Below, piece after piece: positions 20,301 to 30,880 of a stretch of DNA of 64,000 nucleotides (its first letter is position 1; each line of letters starts with the position of its first letter). The DNA comes from Trematomus loennbergii (Eukaryota > Chordata > Actinopteri > Perciformes > Nototheniidae). The notes below the pieces were generated by a model, which saw nothing but the letters and a program-made list of their open reading frames with translations, had not been told where the DNA came from and searched no databases. Both the position numbers and the translations under genes were made by a program. The stretch is taken from positions 4,857,293-4,921,292 of the forward strand of contig JAAOOA010000086.1 of NCBI GenBank assembly GCA_012861695.1, in the 5' to 3' direction.

Positions 20301-23300
20301 AATAATACATGATACTTGTATAGCGCTTTTCTAGAAACTCAGATGCTTTGACAGAGAATAAAAAAACAACGTAAATGTTGTAAATGAAAATGATCATGGA
20401 CGGATTTCTTAAGATGATTTCTACCAAATACAAGTTGGCCATGACTTGTCCAGCTTCATAAAACTGCATATTGCACTAGTCCATATTGACATTTTGATAA
20501 CATTTGATTCATCATATCAATTTGTTATTGATAAGGGGATTATTTTTTAATGTATTCCTGAATATTTTGAACATTTGACAAAGATAAATTCCATGAGATA
20601 AGCTAAGATTAACCCCAGCATGTGCATTACCTCATGGGATCTGGAAGTCTGGGCCACAAAGCCCCCCCGTGGAAGTGGATGAGCAGCCAGGGGGAGCGGG
20701 GCTGCTTCTGCACCCAGGGGAGCTGAGAGGCTGTGATGGGGGGAGGATCGTCTCGAGAATAACTAAGCAGCTCTTCACTCTCCTGTAAGTTAGAGGATAG
20801 GTCATCATGTCATTATTAATAAAGGACACAAATCAATAACACATTTTCCCATATGTTTGACGTCAAAATATAAATCTTTACACCTTCAGAATATTTCTTT
20901 TTGTTTTTGTATCAGAAATAAAATACTTTTTCTTTTCCCGTCTTAGGAAAGACACATTTTTCGGACATATATATTTTTTGTAATAACGAATGTATGAACA
21001 CTAGTGTGTATTTAACATTTATTTAAAAAAGCTTGGGCTTACACATACAACACAAATAATGTAGGTGTAATTCGCATAAAATAAGGCTTGGATTTGACAG
21101 TATTTCAAGCATTTTTACATTTACATTTTTATATGTGTGTATTTGTGTTGAAAACAACCAAAGTAAACTAAACTAAACTAAACATAGCATGAAAGTGGAT
21201 GCTGAAATGAAATGAATTTATCAAAGTAGTGTTTGCCTAAGTCAGGGGTGGGAACCTCTGGCCTCCGGGCCGTATACGGCCCGCGAGACCATTTGATACG
21301 GCCCTCGAGGTAATTTATAAACACACGCACATTAAAAAAATAAATAAATCTAGACCGCAAAATAATTAAACAAGCGAGTGCCTGTTTTTCCTGGCCAAGG
21401 TCAGGGTCCTTGAACACAACACGAGCCTAATGGCGCGTTTCCACTACACGGCCTCGCTCGGCCCCGCTTGGTATGGCTGGGCCTCGTTAGGACTGGCTCA
21501 CTTTATGGCGCATTTCCATTACAGTTTAGGAACTGGGGTAGTATCTATAGTAACGCAGTGTAGGCGGAGCCGTGACGTGATCTTCAGAGAACCCCAGAAA
21601 AACAACACAGCCGTTAGCTGTTAGCACTCAGAGCTCACAGCTCCTCATATCTGTTCAGAAACTAGACAAAAGTTAAACAAGTACAAACCACAGACTGCCT
21701 GTGTCATGGTGAATACAGTCGCTGCTTTATTTATGTCTGTATAGGCCGTTGTTGTGAGTGTGGACGGTCGGAGCATATACTGCGTTAGCTTAGCCAATCT
21801 CCATTTAGAAAACACACATTTTAAAAGGTTTTTCGCCTGCCGTCTGTCTGCAGACTTGACAAAGCATTCATTCATGGTTTTTACTAACCGGTATCAGTAT
21901 GTTGTTACTTCGGCATCATTTTGAAACGTGTATTACAATTAAATCACGGTCAAATATGTCCATCTTGTTGTAGTTGTAGCCCCTTGCCAGCGACGCTCTC
22001 TCTAGTTTAGCATACTCAGCCCGACTCAGCCTCGTTGTCTCTGGCCCTAGACCCACGATTTTATGAGGCCAGAAAAACTGTGAATTAGGACCCGCCGGCC
22101 GGTACTAGGCCAAGTGGAAACGCAACCAAAGACGGGCCGCTGACGTCACAGCCCTCTTAAACCGTGCTCCGCGCTGTAGTGGAAACGCGCCATAACGTGT
22201 CATCATGTGGTATATGTCTCGTCTGACAGGGGTGCAGTTCTGAAGGAAAGCACCAGAACGCCGCTCCGGCATTTCAAAAATTGCAGCAGCCATAAGGAGC
22301 CGTACACCGCAGTTTTTGCGTGGCTGTGTCTTTAGTTGAAAGCCCAGTGGCGATCTGTTCATCTGTCATACTGATCATACAGTCAATAACTTTGTTGTTA
22401 TTAGCATCTGGTTAGCTAGCTATGCTAACGAATATAAGAAGCTTTTTCTCCAACGAGTGAGGTAAAGGCACATCTTTATATGATCATTATAGTTATACAA
22501 AAATAAGAGAATAAAGTAAACAGGTATAAAATACTATATGACAGTAAAAAAAAGTTGTTATTAATAAACAAAATACAGTTTGAAAGGAGAGTGATTTGTA
22601 AAATATCCATAAAGAAAAATAAATCTGCTTCCAGTTCTGTTTCATATGGATGTTGAGATGTTTCCATAGATCTCCTAATGTTGCTCTCAAAGTGCACCAG
22701 ATTGATGCTTTTAACTTCAACATTTAAAAATAAATCTTCCTGGGGAGCATGGCCCCCGGACCCCCCATAGAGGAGGTTAGGTCCCCCCCCACTTAAATCA
22801 TGTCCACATGGATAGGAAACTAAATACATTTGCACACTTCTTGTGTCCATATCTTTCTGTTTTGGGGTCATACCACAACCGTGCACGTGCATGCATGCGC
22901 GAGTCATGGTAAGATATCTGGATTAAGAGGTTGCTTTTTCTTTGCACAGCATGAAAGAAAGGCCAAATGAATGGGCTGTGATTTTAGTTTTTTTAAGCAG
23001 AGGTCAATCATTTGTACGGCCCTCGGAGGATGTTGAAAAAATTGAAATGGCCCTTGAGAAGAAAAAGGTTCCCCACCCCTGGTCTAAGTAATCATTATTA
23101 TTGTCTGCAGATGAAGCTATGTCTGATTCCTATCTGTTTCCCCGAACACGTTCCTCTCCCCTGTGCCGCCTCACCTGTCCTACTCGAAGCTCATGGGAGA
23201 TGAGGCGCATGTGGACCGGCCCGGGGCCCGAGTGGGCTATGGGAGGAGAAATGGTGGCTGTTAGTCTGGGTCCGAAGCCAGGGGAAGGCGCAGAGTCACA

Positions 23301-26300
23301 GGAGGCACAGTCAGGGTCAGGTTTATCTGCACCGGGCTGGAAGCTATTCTGCTGAAGCCCTGCACAGAGAAAGACATGCCGTTAAAACATTAAAGAGGAT
23401 TTTATATCATTTGAGAGCCAATAGAAGAATATTTGCCCCTGCCTACTGTCAAAAGGCCGGACTCTGTGAGGTTCCAGAAGGACTTCCAAAACTGCATGTT
23501 CAGGTTCTGGGTGATGCGTTCAAACTCAGCGCCCCGCAGCTCTGGATCCATCACGTACTTCCCTGATGTGAGAAGGGAAAGGGCGGCCAAACCTGGAAGA
23601 GGAGGGAGGATTTTAAGCATGAAATCATCTGAACAAGGCACAACGGGACATTTCATCAATACATAACGGAGAGTAATGAAAGAAAAGAATACTTACCCAA
23701 GCCAGACTGCTGTTTACCAAATGTCTCTCCATATGAAACCATGCTAATGACAACGGTCTGGAGGAACGGTCGGAGAGACGGTGAGAACTGTGGAAAGAAA
23801 CATTGAACCGTTAATAATACAAGCTTTAGCTTCATATAATATAAACAAGGGACATACTGTATACTTTCTTTTAATGAAGCCAAAACAGACTAAACTTAAG
23901 AACAGATTAGAATATTAATATTTACGATTAATATTTATATTGAACTGGTTGTTAGTGAGAGGTGCTCATAGAGTGGCGAAGTCACGCCCATCTACTTCCG
24001 CCCCATGGGACCTTATTTCGGAAAAATAATGTATTGAAGTCAATGGAGAGAGAAAACGTATCTTTCGATCCCGTTTGAATTGTGCCATGAATTACAATAT
24101 CCATATATGATGTTTGTCAATCTTAAAAAATATTTCCATGTCAAAAAAGTCACAGTTTGTCGTAAAACTGTTGAAATATAAGACTATGAAAAATACGCAA
24201 CTAGAAAGACTACAAATCCCAGAGTCGCGTAAGTGATGTCACAATTGTTTTCCTCCACTAAAATAGAGATAGCTAAGATAAGATAACGCCATATAGATAG
24301 AATCTATCTATATGGCGCTGGCTAAGATAAGATGACTTTAACAAGATGCCTGTGTGCTTAGTACCAGGTTGTTATTATACCAGCAATGGGTCTTGCTCGT
24401 TCTTTCGCTTCCCGTCTGATGAAAGGACCAGGAGTGGCTGGATCAAGTTAGCTACCTAGCTAGTAGCTAGCACGTTAGTGAGCATTACAGCCTTGTCATT
24501 TTTATTAGCCTTAACATGAAGTAACATTAAGTAACCCAAAATGTTAAACAGTAAGAGTAGTAGTCATATTTCGTGAACCCTTTGAAGAGTACTGTCACCG
24601 GTGTGGTCATTCTATAATACACAATTTAAGCCCGGGGGAGAAATGCTAACGCTAACGCTAGCGATCTTTCTACTTCATGCTATCTGCACAAATGGTTGAC
24701 ATTAAACATTAAAACGATCAGGCAGTTCAGAGAGAATCAAAGGAAGGTAGGCAGGCAGCTTTGCATGACATTCTTCAGGACGTGTTTCATTGTGGTGATA
24801 GTGTGGGTAGTCAATCGTTTTGTTGACAAGACAGTAGTGACGGCCATCTTGGTGACGTGTGTTGTTGTGCAGAGATGTAGTTCATTGAGCGTTCACACAA
24901 ACAAAAGTGTTACTTCACAGTTTTACGACACATTTTTTTTTTTTTGACTTGCAAAATTATCTTTTAAATTGACAAACATCATATGTGTAATTCGTGGCAC
25001 AATTCAAACGGGATCGAAAGATAATCTCTCTCTCTCCATTGACTTCAATACATAATTTTTCCGAAATAAGGTCCCATGGAGGTCCACCGGAAGGGGAGGG
25101 ACTTCGCCACTCTATTGAGTGATCAGAACAATCAGGAGGCTTGAATAAAATGTATTTCAATCACGTTTAGTTGAAAAAAACCTACTCTATTGGACGGAAA
25201 ATTTGACTAAATATACACAAAGCAAGGTTATAATAAATTATTTATATTTCATTAAATTAAATTAAAGAAAATCACAATAATGAATATGTTTTGAATTTTG
25301 GAATTTATATTTTAGTGTTGACTTTTAATTAAATATACAGAATACATGGTTGAAGAACTAAAAATGATGGCCATAATGTTAAAATATTCAAATTTGGGAA
25401 TACCCTTATATTATCACACTCAAAGTAGCTTTAACAGAAATGATTTATTAATTGTACTTAATTTACCAGGAAGTTTGGGTTTTAATTAACCAGGAAGTTA
25501 ATGTTTTTTCTCAAAGTATAATGTTTTTATTTAGTTTTAGTGATTCATTCAGTGTTTGCTGTCTGACCTGAAAGCCGAGGCAGCGTCCGTAGAAGCAGGC
25601 TTTATGCATGGAGCTGTACTCCTGCACGAACCTGCCGCTCAGGTCCCCGTCCTGCAGCGCGTACAGCTGGCCGTACTCGTTGTCGTTGAGGAGCCGCTGG
25701 GCGAGGTGGAGCAAGGCGCGCAGCTGGCACAGAGCGCTGCTGTACGCCTCCATCTCTGAGGCATTGTGGTCCGCCCTGAAGAAGGCACTGTTGTAATTAG
25801 AGGCAATGTAGCGTCCCTTGTGAATGATGTGCAAAAGGCAAGACAGCAACACCTGGAAGAAAGAAAACAATAATAATATATCTTCTCCTGAGAAGGTAGG
25901 TAGGGTAAGGATAAGGGAGATATTTTCGTTCAAGAAATCATCGAAACAAACCCAGAACAGTATTTGTAATCAAAGCTTGAAATAGTGAAGGTTTCTCTGT
26001 GCCTCAGAGCTCAGTTCTTGTTAACAAATTATAAATAAAAGAGTCAGTCAGAGTTACAGACAGGATTGGGAGTTGATGGTACTTTTGCCAAGAAATTACA
26101 TCAGTTTTATTCAACACAACAAACCAGGGACACAGTATTTTTTAGTATTCAAACAACGCCTCCCTTTCAAATATGTTTGTTGCAACAACAACACAACATC
26201 ACATTCCACGCATTTAATATTATTTATTTATAATTGTTAGGAACCTTACTTTAACAGAAGCAAATTGCGCATCTGCTGGGTATTTTTTATTGGCTGTGGA

Positions 26301-29113
26301 TTTTTTTGCATGACTAAAAATGTTGTGTGCTAGGTATGTTGGATCGGACCACAATAAACTACAGTTCAATGTCCATGTTGATTAAAAGTAAGGCTTGGAA
26401 TTGAAGAACCTAAATATCACATCAAAAAAACTAAAATGTTCTGAAGACGTACGTTTTTTTAAATGATGAATTACTCAAGTTAAGCTACTAAGATGTTCAC
26501 GCAGTATAACACCTAAGCTACAAATGATCCAATTAGTTAGTGTTGTGTAATTATATACTGTACATTATCTACACAAATTGGACCATTTTGGAGAAAGAAA
26601 TGATAAAAAAACATTTGTTATTCCTTACTCATATCAAAGTTCACTTGTTGCAGCTTCTCATAAATTGAAAACTTAAATATTTAAATTGTTTCATTATTTT
26701 CTGACATTTTAAAGACCAAATAATAATGAAATGTATATAGAATAAATCTATTATAACGAAGAATTATTAGTTGGATCCCTAATTGTTATAATAATGACTA
26801 TGAATGTTAGATGTAATGCCTTTAAAACACTAACAAAGAAGAAAGAAGTGAAATACACAACAACACTTTTTGCATGAAGAGAGTAGAGAGGATTCACAGC
26901 TCAAATATGAGCGCTGAGGGGTCAGTCGTACCTTCACCAGTGTGCGGTAGCCATTCCCCGGCGTTTGTGCGTCAAAGTCATAATGGTGGAAGACGGCGGT
27001 GAAGCTGCCGACCACCGGCTGCAGGGCCTGTCCGTGCTCCTGAATCTGTCTCAGACACGTCACCAGGCGCTTGGCAACAGCGCCGTACGGCAAATCAGAT
27101 CCACACAGAAAAGCAATGTTGTCTTCACATACGTCTCCAAGGATGCAAACACAATCTTGTAATCCATATCTGAGGCTGCGAGAGAAGGACAGACAAGAGA
27201 ATAACTACTTTATATCTGCCTCTGTGGCTCTCAATGCAGACATGTGATGTGAAGAAAAGATTTCCTCATGACCTCATCTATTGCAGCAAAGGTCATTGCT
27301 CTGGAGATAATAGTCTTGTTATCTGTTCATTAAGGGGTTGAAGTTCTATAAAGCCTGAAGATAGTACTTTGGAACAAGGTTAGGCAAGACTAGCTGACTG
27401 TGAAAGACTCAAACACTGGAAATTATATAAATGACAAAAAAACTAAACAAAAGATTGAACATCAACTACAGGACTCCACTTTTTTCAGTTTTACAAACGT
27501 ACTTGAAAACATGTCAACAAAAAAACACTGAACAAACACCGATAGAAAAAGGCATAGGAAGCAAGGATATGTATATTTTGTCCTTCTATGTTAATCCAAA
27601 ACAATATGGCGTTTTATTTGTATTTGGTATGTCAGCTTTACCAATTGCTCTTGCTCTTTCCGTGGACGCTCCTTTTTTTAATTCTTATTTTATGTCCATT
27701 ATAACACAAAGACAGATGAAGACTGGATGTCTTCCTCAAACATGCATATCCATCGTAAGATTGATTGCAAATACTGAAAACCTCTACATCAAGAAGCCTG
27801 CCATTTTTATAGATAATTGACATAGTCTGATCATAAATAAACATTTAATTTGTCCTTCTTTGTAGCATTCATGTTGTCTCTAAATGACAACATATCATAC
27901 ACAACGGACTACATATTTGGGATGACATTAGTCCTACAAGCTACATTAAAGCCATCACGTAAATGTGAAGACATAATGTGCAGCAAAAGGTCTCGATTGT
28001 GTCAATAGCTGCTGTCAGCAAAAATTAAACAGCATTGGAGCACAGGCTAGGCTGTAATCAGAATACTAAACACCAAATAAATAGTATCATTTCTAAAAAT
28101 GTTCAGTTAATTTAACTGACATGTTTGTCTCACTATGTGTTTATCTAAATGTCGTCTCAAAGAGTTTTCCACACAGCTAGAAGTATAATTATGTTCTCTT
28201 GATCACATTTCCATCAACTTCTTGCCCTGAAAACAGTAACATTTAAAAATACAGGATATGAAGAATATTAAAGTCATGCTTAAAAAACCACCAAATGTTT
28301 GTCTGTTTAAATCAAATACATTATAATAGACTGGTTTCATTTTTAGTTACAAAGTCCATGAGTTCCAGTTTTGTTTTCAGTTTCTGAGGAATAGGTTATA
28401 TCAGGCTTTGGCCTTAATTACAAATTAAAAGAGTCACATAACATAATAGACTTAACAGTAAGTAAGAATATTGTTGTCTTTTTAATACTTAGTCATTACT
28501 TAGTCAGTCCACGAGTTTTGAGCTTTCTGTTTTGCATAACTCAGTAGGCTACTTGATTCCTTTTGTTCCCATCCTGAATCTCACCATTTGCCCTACATAA
28601 AAAAACATGGTTGTCCTTCAGCAAACCCTTCAAAGCTCAGAGACGTTTAACAAAAAACAGCTGATGGTGACGTAAACTGTCAACAGGCTCTCCTCTGTTA
28701 CTGTCCGACACAGGGATCAGTTTCCAGCTCCACAGATATCAGCTTCTCATGCTGGTAAAACGCCTCGCTTTAGCTTTGGGAGCATTTTCAGGCTTCTTTC
28801 GCTAGCTTCTCTACATTCTTTTACACAAACGTCACTGTTTAATTCTTCACTATTTTAGCAAATTACCGAGCCCATGTTAGCTACAGCCGGTGACACATAA
28901 CTTCACCAACACAAGTTGGACGAGTTCAAACAGTCGTACACCTTGTTGCTCTACCTTTTTACAGCCGTGTAAAAACGTTAAAATACAACGACATAGCTTC
29001 ATGTTTGTTTCCTAACATCTAGCGCCACCACAAACCACCATGAATGTGCGTAACACGACTTAATATGTATGTTTGTGCGTTGTTTTTGATAGACTTCACT
29101 CACCGACGCGCAT
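14396..29113 (-). CDS. lipe: Hormone-sensitive lipase (LIPE/HSL), four apparent single-base deletions
   Basis: Cytosolic lipase hydrolysing diacylglycerol, cholesteryl and retinyl esters at lipid droplets. Exons in transcript order: 29113-29104 (tentative start MRVD), 27169-26932, 25852-25568, 23787-23697, 23592-23447, 23359-23175, 20782-20631, 19781-19637, 18544-18318, 16231-15840, 14665-14396. About 710 codons are expected from MDYK. The N-terminal HSL domain has [25 protein letters not shown] and [16 protein letters not shown]. The alpha/beta-hydrolase part has an oxyanion HGGG (about 353), [15 protein letters not shown], nucleophile Ser in GDSAGG (about 427), catalytic Asp in ALDALLDD (about 626) and His in DLPHGF (about 656). 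Exons 2, 6, 7 and 9 are each one base short of an open frame, near 27132, 23268-23271, 20662-20668 and 18358-18362. Exons 3, 4, 5, 8, 10 and 11 are open and in phase. Splice sites are intact throughout, so sequence error is likelier than decay. The 3' tail after PHGF is longer than a bare catalytic domain and ends SSSPSSG. Which teleost paralogue this is cannot be told from sequence alone. Confidence 0.94.
16383..16540 (-). mobile_element. Harbinger-like element end in a lipe intron
   Basis: Contains GCTTCGTAGTACAGG and CATATCCAGG. The reverse complement matches 63523-63700 (TGTACTACGAAGCC, CTGGATATGTTTGAGTTA, CTCGCTAAGC). These are two dispersed copies of one element family. The family name is inferred from the typical teleost TACTACGAAGC end. 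Confidence 0.5.
17020..17290. repeat. Two-copy direct repeat in a lipe intron
   Basis: TATTCTGAAAGCCAAGACTT followed by TGTTTATTT occurs near 17030 and again near 17229, separated by about 200 bp. The spacer has no supported gene. Confidence 0.65.
17774..18262. mobile_element. TTAA-flanked MITE, AGGGGACCTATCATGC family, copy 1
   Basis: The termini are AGGGGACCTATCATGC and the inverted GCATGATAGGTCCACT, flanked by TTAA at 17770-17773 and TTAA at 18263-18266. A TTAA target duplication is characteristic of piggyBac and Kolobok superfamilies. It is non-coding and lies in the lipe intron between exons 9 and 10. A second, longer copy is at 50690-51652. Confidence 0.85.
20157..20345. mobile_element. 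Fragments of hAT-like MITE and SINE tail in a lipe intron
   Basis: GGGCTGCACGATTTGG (from 20157) is the usual left end of a teleost hAT MITE. About 130 bp later, TTGTATAGCGCTTTTCTAG resembles an inverted SINE 3' tail. Both are truncated and the boundaries are unclear. Confidence 0.4.
21243..23081. mobile_element. hAT element (non-autonomous), 1.84 kb, in a lipe intron
   Basis: The termini are CAGGGGTGGGAACC and the inverted GGTTCCCCACCCCTG. Flanking 8-bp sequences are GCCTAAGT (21235-21242) and GTCTAAGT (23082-23089), a hAT-type target duplication with one mismatch. No transposase frame survives. A second element is nested inside at 21431-22192. Confidence 0.88.
21431..22192. mobile_element. 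Nested MITE with TAA target duplication (PIF/Harbinger type)
   Basis: The termini are TGGCGCGTTTCCACTACA and the inverted TGTAGTGGAAACGCGCCA, flanked by TAA at 21428-21430 and TAA at 22193-22195. The 3-bp TAA duplication fits PIF/Harbinger. It is inserted in the hAT element at 21243-23081, so it is the younger of the two. Confidence 0.82.
23969..25114. mobile_element. Non-autonomous element with long inverted repeats and a THAP-domain fragment
   Basis: The ends TAGAGTGGCGAAGTC and GACTTCGCCACTCTA begin inverted repeats that extend over 150 bp (GACCTTATTTCGGAAAAAT, CATTGACTTCAATAC and their complements). Inside, on the plus strand, 24345-24459 encodes MPVCLVPGC...FFRFPSDE...WIK, the start of a THAP (C2CH) zinc finger, found in P and Kolobok transposases. 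No further transposase is seen. The element lies in the lipe intron between exons 3 and 4. A truncated copy is at 56692-57311. Confidence 0.75.
24288..24316. repeat. Perfect 14-bp-arm palindrome
   Basis: GCCATATAGATAGA, a single A, then TCTATCTATATGGC. It lies inside the THAP element, 28 bp upstream of the THAP start codon. Confidence 0.95.
25853..29100. other. lipe: lipe 5' introns, non-coding
   Basis: Apart from lipe exon 2 (26932-27169), this AT-rich stretch holds no gene I can support. The 390-bp open frame at 27431-27820 has low-complexity AT composition and no recognisable motif. Confidence 0.55.
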
Positions 29114-29160
29114 CCTCCTCTTCCTTGATGTTTCTGACAGAGCCCGCAGAATTCTGGGTA
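29104..29160 (-). promoter_or_regulatory. lipe: Candidate lipe first exon and start codon
   Basis: On the minus strand ATG CGC GTC G (29113-29104) is followed by a consensus donor GTGAGTG. Joined to the acceptor at 27169, it reads MRVD and then MDYK in one frame. The alternative start is the MDYK codon itself in exon 2 (27167-27165), which matches the length of the mammalian N-terminus better. Transcription of this exon is inferred. Confidence 0.45.
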
Positions 29161-29589
29161 ACGTCATGTGAGCAGAGCGCAAGGCTATGGAAGGCCAAAA
29201 GTGCCATAATATGCCCGTTTATTTCGCCCGTTTTTTGTAAAAACGGTGAATATTCACACGAATATACGGACCTCCGCAAAAATACGCGTGAATATACACG
29301 CGAATGTTAGCGCGGTTTTTTATATGATAATGGGCCCCTCCTTCTGATTTCCATAGCCAATAAGGTCAAAGTTTCTGTAACCAATCAGTGAAGAGTAAAG
29401 CCAGACCAAAGCAATCTGTAGATGAAAAGTTCCTGACATTGTGAGCTTGTGCTGTGAATTGTATATTATTCCAGATTCAGGGGACTAAGTATTAATTTGC
29501 CTTTGAATATAATCAATATATCAATCAATATATCAATATAACCTGCCTTCATTGTCTTTTAAAATAAAATCGCCGTACCCTTTTCCTTA

Positions 29590-30375
29590 ACCTGTTGTAC
29601 ACCGCCCCCCCGGTACCGGGTTGGAAAACCGCGTCTCTGCAGGAAACAGCGTCTGAGGGCATCTTAATATTTAATAAACTATGAATGTTTTATATCCATC
29701 AGCTAACTGATCTTTTTTTTTTAAACCCACAAAGCTAACGCTCAGCCTCTGAATTAGCCACGAGCAAAAAATGCTAACGCATTACTGCACAGAAACTCAC
29801 TCATAACACTCTTATTGCTTATCTTAACTGCACATCCAACATATCGACTAGCATCGTGAGATGACACAGAATCCATAGGTGCATACATCATCACTCTATG
29901 ATAAGAACTCGCAAAGATATTAACAAGAACAGACATCAAAACAGTGGCGCTAGGTAGCTAAAACGGCAAAATGGCTTACCTTGGTCAAAGTGGTCTTCAA
30001 TGGCATTAAAACGATAAAAACGCTGCTGAAGGTTAATCCATAAATTAATCCATGTGTCTGTGTCCCTTTGAAATGATTTCTGATAATCCATAAGCAATAA
30101 ACCTGCTTTTCCGTTTCCAGATGTCAGAGCGAGAGATAGGTTCGCTCTCATGCAAAACTGCGTGCGCATAGCTCTCATTTCTCAATGGTAACGTGTGTGT
30201 GTATGTGGAAATTCCCCTTCGATTCGATTGATTCTGACACTTCTACATCCACTCACAGATGTAACCTTGCTTTGAGAAAAAAGATTATTAATTTAACCCT
30301 TTTAGAAGTGAAGTTTAGTCATTTGTTCTGGGCATGTCATTTTCGAGCCTGAAACCTGAAAACAGGCTTGGGGTC
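29590..30375 (+). mobile_element. piggyBac-like fragment related to 49393-50567
   Basis: The segment shares order and sequence with 49393-50567, for example the stretches AATGGCATTAAAACGA, ATTAATTTAACCCTTTTAGA and GTCATTTGTTCTGGG. It starts at TTAACCTGTTGTACACCGCC, where the related copy starts TTAACCTCTTAAGC. The transposase coding part is absent. Confidence 0.6.
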
Positions 30376-30379
30376 TAAC

Positions 30380-30670
30380 ATGTTTTTATGAACCACACAG
30401 CTTCCGGTCTTCCAAGACCCGACTGGACAAAAAGACGTTGTTGCAGGCATGAAACATACTACTAATAGAAATACATTGCTTTTAAATCGTTCTGTGTGAC
30501 ACGAAAAAAAGGGGGAAATTGTGATGGTGAACACGAATCAATAGATTAAATGTTGTGACTATAACACGAAATGCCGTGAGACTGGGTTGGGTAATCAGAT
30601 AATAAGCCTGTTGAACAGGAAAAAATAATGAAACAGAGGGAAAGTTGCTGCCGTTTGTCTGGTCGTTCTA
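30380..30670 (+). repeat. Direct-repeat unit shared with 34518-34722 and 33718-33785
   Basis: The block with GTCTTCCAAGACCCGAC, GTTCTGTGTGACACGAAAAA and CACGAAATGCCGTGAGACTG recurs in the same orientation at 34518-34722. The adjoining block (CCTGTTGAACAGG, AGGGAAAGTTGCTGCCG, TTTGTCTGGTCGTTC) recurs at 33718-33785. This indicates rearranged copies of one piggyBac-like element around the nested insertion. Confidence 0.75.
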
Positions 30671-30880
30671 GCCAGAATTTATTAAACACATTAATACATT
30701 CACTTACAAATTATATCTGTTTTCTCTATTTATCTAATCATTCTTTGTTCTGAATGTAAACATACATTTAGCAAATCAAAATAACTGTATGACATATTTG
30801 TCTCTAATCAAAAATGGAAATAAATCCACATGCCATATTATGACTTTTATGAAGGATTAAAGCCTTCTTCATTTACAGTA

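Noticed and set aside
27431..27820. 129-codon open frame on the plus strand
   Set aside because: AT-rich composition, no motif, and it lies inside the lipe first intron in the opposite orientation.
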